From contig JAUNUL010000003.1 of NCBI GenBank assembly GCA_030538175.1, forward strand, positions 8,146 through 13,737: a stretch of DNA of 5,592 bases, in the 5' to 3' direction. Shown here piece after piece: positions 1 through 5,592 of this stretch; the stretch's first letter is position 1, and each line of letters opens with the position of its first letter. This DNA comes from Propionibacteriaceae bacterium. GTDB taxonomy: Bacteria > Actinomycetota > Actinomycetes > Propionibacteriales > Propionibacteriaceae. The notes beneath the pieces are model-generated. The model was not told the origin of the DNA. It searched no databases and saw only the letters and a program-made list of their open reading frames with translations. The translations under genes and the position numbers were made by a program.

Positions 1-641
1 TGCACGATATGCACCGCACCAAAGGGGTCGACCTCCTCGCTGGCGGGGTGGTCGAGATCACCGACCGACCCGATGGCGTGACCGTCCATCTGGCCGACCA
101 CGATCCGGTCGACGCGGACGTGGTGATCGTCGGGATCGGCATGGTGCCGGATGTCGCGGTTGCTGCCGCCAGCGGTGCGACTGTCGACGACGGCGTGATC
201 GTCGACGCTGACCAGCACACATCCATCCCGGGCCTGTACGCCATCGGCGACTGCTGCCGCGTACGCAACGACGACGGCACCATCCGCCCTCGGGCCGAAC
301 ACTGGGAGGCCGCCTCCGCCGATGCCGCACGTGCCGCCGCGGCGATCCTCGGCCAACCCCGACCGGCCGACCAGGCCCCCTGGTTCTGGAGTGACCGACA
401 CGGCCACCACGTGGAAGTCGTCGGCGACCTCCGCGCCGGGTCACCCGTGGTCCGTGGCACGTTCGGCGAACCGCCGTTCGCCGTGCTGTCCCTCGCTGAC
501 GGTGTCGTGGTCGGGGCTGCGTCCGTCGACGAGCCCCAGACCGTTCGGGCGGCCCGTCGCCTGATCGATCGGCGCACCCCGGTCAGCGCCGATGAACTCG
601 CCTCCGGCGATCTCCGCAAGCTTGCCCGCAAGAAAGGCTGA
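1..641 (+). CDS. Ferredoxin reductase of an aromatic dioxygenase, FAD/NAD(P)-dependent (C-terminal part)
   Basis: The gene is cut by the window's left edge; the frame is open from base 3 and about 213 C-terminal residues remain of a family that is usually near 400. It would pass electrons from NADH through FAD to a Rieske-type ferredoxin feeding a ring-hydroxylating dioxygenase. Visible signs, counting from the codon at base 3, are the end of the NAD-binding domain (VVIVGIGMVPD), the FAD-contacting GLYAIGD motif with its Asp at residue 83, RAEHW at 97-101 and the PWFWSD stretch near 127-131 that opens the C-terminal domain. These are typical of BphA4/HcaD-type reductases. Seven bases upstream of the next start, the gene ends in a run with AAAGG that serves the beta-subunit gene. 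The ATG at base 9 is internal and should not be taken as the start. The family assignment is firm. The exact partner ferredoxin is inferred from context and is not in the window. Confidence 0.93.
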   Translation, partial: HDMHRTKGVDLLAGGVVEITDRPDGVTVHLADHDPVDADVVIVGIGMVPDVAVAAASGATVDDGVIVDADQHTSIPGLYAIGDCCRVRNDDGTIRPRAEHWEAASADAARAAAAILGQPRPADQAPWFWSDRHGHHVEVVGDLRAGSPVVRGTFGEPPFAVLSLADGVVVGAASVDEPQTVRAARRLIDRRTPVSADELASGDLRKLARKKG

Positions 642-647
642 TGATCC

Positions 648-1262
648 ATGACGACAGGTGCAGAGCAGGCCAAGCCCAAGCCGGCATTCGATGCCGGTTC
701 GACCGTGGCCCCCATCCAGGTCTCCAGCGGCGTCCCCGCCGATGCGGACACCCATTTCGAGGTCCAGCAGCTCTATTACCGCGAAGCGAAAATGCTCGAC
801 GAAGGCCGTTATGTCGACTGGCTGGAGATGTTGGCCGATGACCTGCGCTATTGGATGCCGGTCCAGACCAACCGGCTGCGCCGCCAGCAGGCGCTGTCGA
901 TCTCCGCACCCGGGGAGACCGCGTACTACGACGAGACGAAGGCCTCGCTCGCCTGGCGGATCCGACGCTTCGACTCCGGCCTGGCCTGGTCGGAGGATCC
1001 GCCCTCGCGGACCCGGCACCTCATCACCAACGTGCTGGTGACCCTGCCGGACCCCGCCGACGAGTCCCATGCCCCCGGCGACCTGGTCGCCGAATCCAAC
1101 TATCTGGTCTACCGCAGCCGCCTCCAGCACGAAACCGGCCTGCTCGCCGGCCGCCGGATCGACCTGCTGCGCCGCACCGACCATGGCCTGCTCGTGTGTC
1201 GCCGCACGATCCTGCTCGACGTCAACGTCCTCGACCAGAAGAACATCTCCACGTTCTTCTGA
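648..1262 (+). CDS. Aromatic ring-hydroxylating dioxygenase, beta (small) subunit
   Basis: This is the non-catalytic small subunit of an alpha3beta3 Rieske non-heme iron dioxygenase, which adds both atoms of O2 to an aromatic ring; the beta subunit is mainly structural. The 204-residue product has the family's opening helix (YYREAKMLDEGRYVDW, residues 43-58) followed by LADDLRYWMPV (62-72), and the typical ending RRTILLD...KNISTFF. It resembles the BphE/HcaF group (biphenyl, phenylpropionate) more than naphthalene-type subunits, judged by eye. About 35 residues precede the conserved helix, a Pro/Ala-rich lead that makes it slightly longer than usual. The start at 648 has AAAGG at 633-637, 10 bases upstream. 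It sits 6 bases after the reductase gene, so the two are surely co-transcribed. The alpha subunit, normally directly upstream of beta, is not here and must lie before the reductase or elsewhere. Confidence 0.93.
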   Translation: MTTGAEQAKPKPAFDAGSTVAPIQVSSGVPADADTHFEVQQLYYREAKMLDEGRYVDWLEMLADDLRYWMPVQTNRLRRQQALSISAPGETAYYDETKASLAWRIRRFDSGLAWSEDPPSRTRHLITNVLVTLPDPADESHAPGDLVAESNYLVYRSRLQHETGLLAGRRIDLLRRTDHGLLVCRRTILLDVNVLDQKNISTFF

Positions 1263-1275
1263 TCGCCCGCATTCG

Positions 1276-1282
1276 AAGGAGA
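1276..1282 (+). promoter_or_regulatory. Ribosome binding site of the hydrolase gene
   Basis: AAGGAGA lies 8 bases before the ATG at 1291. The reading frame is open for more than 200 bases further upstream, inside the beta-subunit gene, so this site together with the onset of hydrolase homology decides the start. Confidence 0.8.
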
Positions 1283-1290
1283 CCAGAGAT

Positions 1291-2154
1291 ATGTCCGACC
1301 TCACCAGCCACACCGTGTCCACCGCCCTCGGTGACATCGCGGTGACCGAGCAGGGGACGGGACCTGTGCTCGTCATGCTCCACGGCGGCGGCCCCGGGGC
1401 CTCCGGCATGGGCAACTATGAGAAGAACCTGCCCAACTTCGCGCAGAACTTCCGGGTGATCCTGCTCGACCAGCCCGGCTTCGGCGGCAGTTATCGCCCG
1501 TCCGAGCAGGACCTGATCGATCGCAGCATCACCCAGATCACCGTCGATGCGCTGTTCCAGGCCCTCGACGCGATGGGGATCGACCAGTTCCACCTGCTCG
1601 GCAACAGCCTCGGTGGGGCCGCGGCCCTGGCGATGACACTCGCCCAACAGGAACGCATCCGCCGCCTGGTCCTGATGGCCCCTGGCGGGGGCTGGCTCAG
1701 CTTCGGCCCAACCCCGACCGAGGGCCAGAAGATGATGTTCCGCTATTACAACGGCGAGGGCCCGACGGTGAAGAAGATGAAGAACTTCATCTCCACCATG
1801 GTCGCCGACCCGCGCAGCTTCAGCGACGAAGACGTGCAGCGGCGCTATGAGGGCTCGCTCGACGAGAGCCATATCGAGTTCTATCACCACTACAACGCGG
1901 CCTTCGCGCGTCGCCATGGCATGGATCCGTTGTGGCAGCAGGTGCACAAGATCAAGATCCCCACCCTGCTGTTGTGGGGCCTGGAGGACCGCACGATCAC
2001 CCTCGACGGGGCCCAACTGATGCTGAAGCAGATGCGGGACGTGCAACTGCATGTCTTCAGCCGCTGCGGCCACTGGGTGCAGTTGGAGAAGCAGCGGGAG
2101 TTCGAGCGCCTGGTGACCGACTTCCTGTTGGATGCCGAGGAGGCCCCGGCATGA
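1291..2154 (+). CDS. Meta-cleavage product hydrolase (alpha/beta-hydrolase, BphD/MhpC/HsaD family)
   Basis: This 287-residue cytoplasmic enzyme should hydrolyse the C-C bond of a 2-hydroxy-6-oxo-hexa-2,4-dienoate-type ring-fission product, giving 2-hydroxypenta-2,4-dienoate and a carboxylic acid. The oxyanion region HGGGPGASG (31-39), the nucleophile elbow GNSLGG with Ser106, Asp233 in WGLEDR and His261 in CGHWVQ form a complete triad. A PTEG segment in the lid region and LHVFSRCGHWVQLEK near the C-terminus are hallmarks of the C-C hydrolases; the latter is closest, from memory, to the HsaD type. Length is normal. Oddities: the position before NY in the GxNY/F segment is usually Trp-x and here reads Met40-Gly41, and the usual GxSD after DQPG reads GGSY. 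These may shift substrate range. The gene starts 28 bases after the beta-subunit gene and overlaps the next gene by 4 bases. An epoxide hydrolase or haloperoxidase is less likely given the GGGPGA and PTEG motifs. Confidence 0.9.
   Translation: MSDLTSHTVSTALGDIAVTEQGTGPVLVMLHGGGPGASGMGNYEKNLPNFAQNFRVILLDQPGFGGSYRPSEQDLIDRSITQITVDALFQALDAMGIDQFHLLGNSLGGAAALAMTLAQQERIRRLVLMAPGGGWLSFGPTPTEGQKMMFRYYNGEGPTVKKMKNFISTMVADPRSFSDEDVQRRYEGSLDESHIEFYHHYNAAFARRHGMDPLWQQVHKIKIPTLLLWGLEDRTITLDGAQLMLKQMRDVQLHVFSRCGHWVQLEKQREFERLVTDFLLDAEEAPA
2137..2143 (+). promoter_or_regulatory. Ribosome binding site of the dehydrogenase gene, inside the hydrolase gene
   Basis: GAGGAGG lies 7 bases before the ATG at 2151, within the last codons of the hydrolase gene. 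It supports 2151 as start against upstream in-frame ATGs, and the ATGA overlap suggests coupled translation. Confidence 0.8.
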
Positions 2155-3005
2155 GTCCATGGCTGGCCGGCCAGGTCGCGCTCGTCACCGGCGGTGGATC
2201 CGGCCTCGGCCGGGCCATCGCCCGCCGGTTCGTCGCCGAGGGGGCCCTGGTCACGGTCGTCGACCGGGATGCCGCGGCGGCCGAGGCCGTTGCCGCCGAG
2301 CATCCCGACCAGGTGCTGGCTGCCACCGCGGACGTCCGCGACCCCGATCAGGTCATGGCCGCGATCGACGCGACCATCGACCGGTTCGGTCGCCTCGACA
2401 CGCTCGTGCCCAATGCCGGGATTTGGGACTATCAGCGGGCCATCACCCGGCTCGACGGCCACCAGCTCGCGGCCGTCTTCGACGAGGTCATGGGCATCAA
2501 CGTCAAGGGCTATCTGCTCGCCGTGAACGCTGCCTGGCCGCACCTGGTCCGCGCCGGCGGATCGGTCGTGATGACCCTGTCGAATGCCTCGTTCCACGCC
2601 GCCGGCGGTGGGCCCGTCTATACCGCCAGCAAGCATGCGGGCCTGGGTCTGGTCCGCGAGCTCGCCTATGAACTCGCCCCACGTGTCCGGGTGAACGGCG
2701 TTGCCTGCGGCGGCATGCGTACAGCCTTGAAGGGGCCGGAAACGCTGGCGATGGGGGAACGGTCGATCGCCGACTCCTTCGCCAAGGCGGACGAGGCCGG
2801 CGTCAAGCCCCTGGTCCCGCTGCACGAAGCGAGCGTCGAACCCGAGGACTTCACCGGGGCGTACGTCTATCTCGCCAGCCCGGCCAACAGCGGCACCGTC
2901 ACCGGCGCGGTCATCCCGGCCGACGGCGGCATCGCCAGCCGTGGTTTCCGCAGCCCAGCAGGAGGCGACGACCTGCTCACCCGGGTCACCGAGCCAGACA
3001 CCTGA
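2151..3005 (+). CDS. cis-2,3-dihydrodiol dehydrogenase (short-chain dehydrogenase, BphB/HcaB family)
   Basis: It oxidises the cis-dihydrodiol made by the ring-hydroxylating dioxygenase to a catechol, with NAD+ as acceptor. The 284-residue product is a classical SDR: cofactor loop TGGGSGLG (13-20), Asp38 at the end of beta-2, which favours NAD over NADP, NAG at 88-90 followed by IWDY, and the catalytic set Asn117, Ser144, Tyr157, Lys161 (YTASK). The stretches YTASKHAG, LAYELAP.VRVNGV, DFTGAYV and the tail RGFRSPAGGDDL match the BphB/HcaB subfamily in particular and not generic SDRs, so the dihydrodiol role is well supported. Length is as expected for the family (about 270-281). Start chosen at the ATGA overlap with the hydrolase; a strong GAGGAGG precedes it. 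Which ring substituent it accepts cannot be told. Confidence 0.93.
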   Translation: MSPWLAGQVALVTGGGSGLGRAIARRFVAEGALVTVVDRDAAAAEAVAAEHPDQVLAATADVRDPDQVMAAIDATIDRFGRLDTLVPNAGIWDYQRAITRLDGHQLAAVFDEVMGINVKGYLLAVNAAWPHLVRAGGSVVMTLSNASFHAAGGGPVYTASKHAGLGLVRELAYELAPRVRVNGVACGGMRTALKGPETLAMGERSIADSFAKADEAGVKPLVPLHEASVEPEDFTGAYVYLASPANSGTVTGAVIPADGGIASRGFRSPAGGDDLLTRVTEPDT

Positions 3006-3032
3006 CCCATTCCCCCCGACCCACAGACCTCG

Positions 3033-3038
3033 AAGGAG
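3033..3038 (+). promoter_or_regulatory. Ribosome binding site of the CoA ligase gene
   Basis: AAGGAG lies 5 bases before the ATG at 3044, in the 38-base gap after the dehydrogenase gene. The gap shows no convincing hairpin, so read-through from upstream is expected. Confidence 0.75.
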
Positions 3039-3043
3039 AGGCC

Positions 3044-4621
3044 ATGCCCGTCGATGTGAGCCCGGCGACTGCTCTGAACTATGTCGCCCGCTATTACCCC
3101 GAAACGAAATCCATCATCTATGACGGCGGTGACATGAGCGCTGCCGCGGCCGTCCGCGAGGTCGCCCAGCTGGCCGCCATGCTGCGTCGCCTCGGCGTCG
3201 GCGAGCAGGACCGCGTCACCTATCTGGGGCTGAACTCGCCGCACCTGCTGCTGTTGCACCTGGCCTGTGCCAGCATCAAGGCGATCTTCATCCCGATGAA
3301 CTTCCGCCTCGCGGGCTCGGAGATGGCGTACATCCTCAACCACTCCAAGACCAAGGTCTTGATCGCCGAACCCAGTTTCATCAAGCCGATCGATGAGATC
3401 GCCGACCAGCTGTCCCTCGATCATCAGCTTGTCATCGACACCGACTCCCTCGATCCGATCCGGGATACCCCGGGCGCACCGTGGCGCCTGCTGTCGGACG
3501 TCATCGATGACGAACGGGTCGACCCGGTCCCGCTGGGTGAGGACGATATCGCGGCACTGCTGTACACCTCCGGCACCACCGGCCGCCCCAAGGCCGTGAT
3601 CAGCACCCACGGCAACCTGTTCTGGAACCACGTCAACGTCGACTCGGTTGTGCGGACCAGCCGCCAGGACGTCACCCACGCTGCGGCACCGCTGTTCCAC
3701 ATCGGTGGGCTGAACGCGTTCGTGCTGCGGACCCTCATTCGAGGCGGCACGGTTGTGGTCCGGCGCACCTTCGACCCGGTCGAGGCACTGTCCGATCTGC
3801 AGTTGCACAAGGTCACGACCCTGTTCGGCGTGCCGGCGATGTTCGACGCGTTGACCAAGGCCCCCGGGTTCGAGGAGGCCGACCTGTCCTCGCTGGTTTC
3901 GGCGATCGTGGCCGGTGCGCCCGTCCCGCCACCGCTGATCCGCCGGTACGCCAAGCGCGGCGTCATGATCCAGCAGGCCTGGGGGCTCACCGAGACCTCC
4001 CCGTTCGCCACCTATCTGCCAGCCGAGGAGACGGTCGCGCGGGCCGGCTCGGCCGGCGTACCCATGCCGCACACGAAGCTGAAACTCGTCGATCCGGCAA
4101 CGACCGATGAGGTCACCAAGCCGGGCGTACGCGGCGAACTCTGCGTCAAGGGCCCGAACGTGACCGGTGGCTACTGGGAGAACCCGGCGGCCAACGCGGC
4201 CGCATTCGATGATGAAGGCTGGTTCCACACCGGTGATATCGGGTACCTCGACCACGACGGCTATGTCTATGTCGTCGACCGGATCAAGGACATGATCATC
4301 ACCGGCGGTGAGAACGTCTATCCCGCCGAGGTCGAGCACGCGATCATCGGCTGCCCGGGCGTCGTCGAGGTCGCCGTGGTCGGCGCCGAGGATCCGAAGT
4401 GGGGCGAGACCGTGGTCGCGGTCGTCGTGCCCGAACCAGGTCGAGAGCCCACGTTGGAGTCCGTCCGGGAGTACGCCGAGAAGTCGATCGCGCGCTACAA
4501 ACTGCCCCGACAGCTCGTCGTGGTGCAGGCGATGGCGCGCAATGCCTCCGGAAAGCTGGACAAGCCCGCCATCCGACAGATGGTGGGGACGACGACCGAC
4601 CCGAAAGGAAACAAGGCATGA
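3044..4621 (+). CDS. AMP-forming acyl/aryl-CoA ligase (ANL superfamily)
   Basis: This 525-residue enzyme activates a carboxylic acid with ATP to an acyl-adenylate and then to the CoA thioester. All core motifs are present: the P-loop-like YTSGTTGRPK (174-183), PLFHIGGLN, the AWGLTETSP adenine-binding motif, WFHTGD with Asp398, the hinge region DRIKD from Asp412, GGENVYP (421-427) and the adenylation lysine Lys504 in ASGKLDK. It should therefore be active. The sequence is of the FadD/aryl-CoA-ligase type and not an acetyl-CoA synthetase, but the acid cannot be deduced. In this operon the likely substrates are the acid released by the C-C hydrolase or an aromatic carboxylic acid entering the pathway (for example a phenylpropanoid). 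It starts 38 bases after the dehydrogenase gene and overlaps the next gene by ATGA, so it is part of the same transcript. Confidence 0.93.
   Translation: MPVDVSPATALNYVARYYPETKSIIYDGGDMSAAAAVREVAQLAAMLRRLGVGEQDRVTYLGLNSPHLLLLHLACASIKAIFIPMNFRLAGSEMAYILNHSKTKVLIAEPSFIKPIDEIADQLSLDHQLVIDTDSLDPIRDTPGAPWRLLSDVIDDERVDPVPLGEDDIAALLYTSGTTGRPKAVISTHGNLFWNHVNVDSVVRTSRQDVTHAAAPLFHIGGLNAFVLRTLIRGGTVVVRRTFDPVEALSDLQLHKVTTLFGVPAMFDALTKAPGFEEADLSSLVSAIVAGAPVPPPLIRRYAKRGVMIQQAWGLTETSPFATYLPAEETVARAGSAGVPMPHTKLKLVDPATTDEVTKPGVRGELCVKGPNVTGGYWENPAANAAAFDDEGWFHTGDIGYLDHDGYVYVVDRIKDMIITGGENVYPAEVEHAIIGCPGVVEVAVVGAEDPKWGETVVAVVVPEPGREPTLESVREYAEKSIARYKLPRQLVVVQAMARNASGKLDKPAIRQMVGTTTDPKGNKA
4604..4610 (+). promoter_or_regulatory. 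Ribosome binding site of the last operon gene
   Basis: AAAGGAA lies 7 bases before the ATG at 4618. It supports the overlapping start. However, an alternative ATG at 4633 has TGAGGA (4619-4624) 8 bases before it, so five residues at the N-terminus are uncertain. Confidence 0.6.
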
Positions 4622-5052
4622 GGATTCCCGGAATGTCCAACCCCGTTCCTGAGGTGGCCCCCGATGGCTGGGCAGGTGTCGCCACCCAACAACTCACCGC
4701 CCCCGATGGCACCACGGTGGTCCTGCAGCGTGCCGCGGCCGGCGAACTGGCTCGCGCCTATCCGGTCGGTCGTGGTGACGTCTCCGTGCGGATCGAGAAC
4801 GTCGGCAGCGAACCGGCGCCCGCCCTGGCCACGCTGATCCAGAGCATCTGGCAGGCCGACCCCGAATGTCGCCGCATCGTGCTGGCGGTCCCAAGCGAGG
4901 ACGAGTCCCTGCGCGCGATTGCCGAAGAGGCGGGCCTGGGCCGGGCGATCGAGGTCGACCTGGGCGCGGATCGGGTGGTGCAGTTGATGATCGCCGAGTC
5001 CGAGGAAGCGAAGAAGCTCACCGGCGAGGTCGAGGAGATGCCGGGGGGCTGA
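4618..5052 (+). CDS. Small protein of unknown function, GNAT-like C-terminal half
   Basis: A 144-residue soluble protein with no signal peptide or membrane segment. I do not recognise a characterised family. The middle to C-terminal part (about residues 80-125) reads like the last strands and helix of a GNAT acetyltransferase: DPECRRIVLAVPSEDE, then LRAIAEEAGLGRAIEVDL and a final VVQLMI strand. The classical acetyl-CoA-binding R/Q-x-x-G-x-G/A motif is not seen. It could therefore be a degenerate GNAT that binds but does not acetylate, or a different fold that looks similar. The tail is rich in Glu (ESEEAKKLTGEVEEM). Its ATG overlaps the CoA ligase stop (ATGA) and codon use matches the operon, so it is co-translated and was probably selected with the pathway. 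Roles such as acting on a CoA ester, regulating the ligase or assisting an enzyme are guesses. The start at 4618 is chosen; 4633 is possible. Confidence 0.8.
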   Translation: MRIPGMSNPVPEVAPDGWAGVATQQLTAPDGTTVVLQRAAAGELARAYPVGRGDVSVRIENVGSEPAPALATLIQSIWQADPECRRIVLAVPSEDESLRAIAEEAGLGRAIEVDLGADRVVQLMIAESEEAKKLTGEVEEMPGG

Positions 5053-5066
5053 TCCTCCATCCGTGA

Positions 5067-5100
5067 GGGCCGATCGGTGTCACCGCGAACCGATCGGCTC
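5067..5100 (+). terminator. Candidate transcription terminator hairpin at the operon end
   Basis: A 10-bp perfect inverted repeat (GCCGATCGGT at 5069-5078, ACCGATCGGC at 5089-5098) extends by a G-T and a G-C pair to a 12-bp stem with a 10-base loop. It begins 15 bases after the last operon stop codon. No T-run follows, as is common for high-GC actinobacteria, so termination is inferred from position and stem strength. Each arm contains the self-complementary CCGATCGG, 20 bases apart, so a protein-binding site is an alternative reading. Confidence 0.6.
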
Positions 5101-5125
5101 GATACCGGTGCAACGATGACAACGC

Positions 5126-5204
5126 ACCGCCCGCCCCGGGGTGTGGCGGTCGGATGGATCAGGCACCAGCCTGGATACGGAGTTCGGGCGGGGAGTCACC
5201 GAAC
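5126..5204. other. Further dyads in the spacer between convergent genes
   Basis: The rest of the 162-base spacer holds no credible gene but three weaker inverted repeats: ACCGCC/GGCGGT (5126-5131 with 5145-5150), CAGGC/GCCTG (5160-5164 with 5169-5173, 4-base loop) and GTTCGG/CCGAAC (5182-5187 with 5199-5204). The last begins about 11 bases beyond the minus-strand regulator's stop codon and could help end that transcript. None is followed by a T-run on either strand, and in such GC-rich DNA stems of 5-6 bp arise easily by chance. Confidence 0.3.
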
Positions 5205-5214
5205 GGGGGCCGAC

Positions 5215-5592
5215 TCAGCTGGCCAGGGCCAGAAGGCGACGGTCGATCTCGACCCGCACCCGGCGCAGCAGGGCGCCATGGGTGGCGACCTCCTGGGTGG
5301 TGAGGCCGGCGAGGGAGAGGCCGAGTCGGGGCAACCCGCCATGGCCGCCGACGGTGACCGCCAGGCAATAGAACCCCGGGATCGCCTCCTCCCTGTCCGT
5401 GGAAAGACCTTCGACCCGAATCCGGCCCAACTCGCTGCGGAAATCCTCCGGGTCGGTGATCGTGAGCTCGGTCAAGCGCGGCAGCCCCTGATTGATGATG
5501 CGTTCCACCGTGTCCGGGGTGTGGGCCAGCAACGCCTTGCCCACCGCGTTCGCGTGGGCGATGCCGAGGTGGAAGTGCGGCTGGTCGACGAG
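5215..5592 (-). CDS. IclR-family transcriptional regulator (C-terminal effector-binding part)
   Basis: The gene runs off the right edge; 125 C-terminal residues and the stop are present, while the N-terminal helix-turn-helix lies outside. The fragment matches the IclR effector-binding domain: AHANAVGKALLAHTP (the family's ATALGKALLA segment), GLPRLTELTITDPEDFRSELGRIRVEGLSTDREE, then PGFYCLAV and LGLSLAG. IclR proteins often control aromatic catabolism (MhpR and PcaR-type regulators), binding an aromatic acid or pathway intermediate. Being convergent with and next to the catabolic operon makes it a reasonable candidate regulator of it, but its target promoter is not in the window. A GTG at 5542-5544 lies inside the domain and is not the start, since homology continues upstream to the window edge. 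Confidence 0.92.
   Translation of the reverse strand, partial: LVDQPHFHLGIAHANAVGKALLAHTPDTVERIINQGLPRLTELTITDPEDFRSELGRIRVEGLSTDREEAIPGFYCLAVTVGGHGGLPRLGLSLAGLTTQEVATHGALLRRVRVEIDRRLLALAS

Noticed and set aside
1069..1290. Upstream extension of the hydrolase frame
   Set aside because: The extension runs inside the beta-subunit gene and translates to Ser/Thr/Arg-rich sequence unlike the family, whereas 1291 has a good AAGGAGA site and gives a normal length.
441..1415. A 324-codon open frame on the minus strand across the reductase, beta-subunit and hydrolase genes
   Set aside because: It spans three real genes and their junctions, has no family signal and no good ribosome site. It is a codon-bias shadow.
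1932..2150. Upstream extension of the dehydrogenase frame
   Set aside because: It lies inside the hydrolase gene; the SDR cofactor motif begins at the expected distance from the ATG at 2151, which has a strong ribosome site.
1222..2160. A 312-codon open frame on the minus strand opposite the hydrolase
   Set aside because: It lies wholly opposite a gene with an intact catalytic triad, and its His/Gln/Leu/Val-rich translation shows no motif.
2867..4339. A 490-codon open frame on the minus strand opposite the CoA ligase
   Set aside because: The plus strand encodes an intact ANL enzyme with all motifs. Long antisense frames are expected in GC-rich coding DNA, and the translation is low-complexity and rich in Asp, Gly, Arg and Val with no recognisable domain.
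5141..5371. A 76-codon plus-strand frame across the spacer and the IclR gene
   Set aside because: It mostly overlaps the IclR domain in antisense, is Arg/Ser/Thr/Pro-rich with no family signal, and lacks a convincing ribosome site.
1..5592. Signs of mobile DNA, CRISPR repeats or RNA genes
   Set aside because: No transposase, terminal repeats, regularly spaced repeats or tRNA/rRNA-like segments were found, and codon use looks even along the window.

Overview
The window is strongly GC-rich with G or C at most third codon positions. It carries tightly packed genes with clear AAGGAG-type ribosome sites and an IclR-type regulator. This suggests a high-GC actinobacterium, although the sequence alone does not fix the genus. 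I see no insertion sequence, CRISPR array, tRNA or rRNA.

Layout: positions 1-5052 hold one plus-strand operon that begins outside the window. In order it encodes the C-terminal half of a BphA4/HcaD-type ferredoxin reductase (1-641), a ring-hydroxylating dioxygenase beta subunit (648-1262), a meta-cleavage-product (C-C bond) alpha/beta hydrolase (1291-2154), a cis-dihydrodiol dehydrogenase of the BphB/HcaB family (2151-3005), an AMP-forming acyl-CoA ligase (3044-4621), and a 144-residue protein that looks like a degenerate or partial GNAT domain (4618-5052). Intergenic gaps are at most 38 bases. Two junctions are 4-base ATGA overlaps, which suggests translational coupling. A 162-base spacer (5053-5214) contains several dyads, the strongest being a 12-bp stem at 5067-5100. 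Beyond it, on the minus strand and convergent, lies the C-terminal part of an IclR-family regulator (5215-5592, running off the end).

Working together: the dioxygenase (beta subunit here, alpha subunit and ferredoxin presumably upstream) with its reductase would turn an aromatic substrate into a cis-dihydrodiol. The SDR would re-aromatise this to a catechol. An extradiol dioxygenase, not in the window, would cleave the ring, and the hydrolase would split the meta-cleavage product into a short dienoate and an acid. The CoA ligase would then activate that acid, or alternatively the starting carboxylic substrate. This is the logic of biphenyl, phenylpropionate/cinnamate, p-cumate or similar pathways. 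The actual substrate cannot be read from the sequence.

The less ordinary points are the gene order (a reductase directly before the beta subunit), the CoA ligase fused into a meta-cleavage operon, the uncharacterised GNAT-like last gene, and unusual residues in the hydrolase. I do not see a wholly new type of system. The window reads as a variant aromatic-catabolic operon with one unexplained component.
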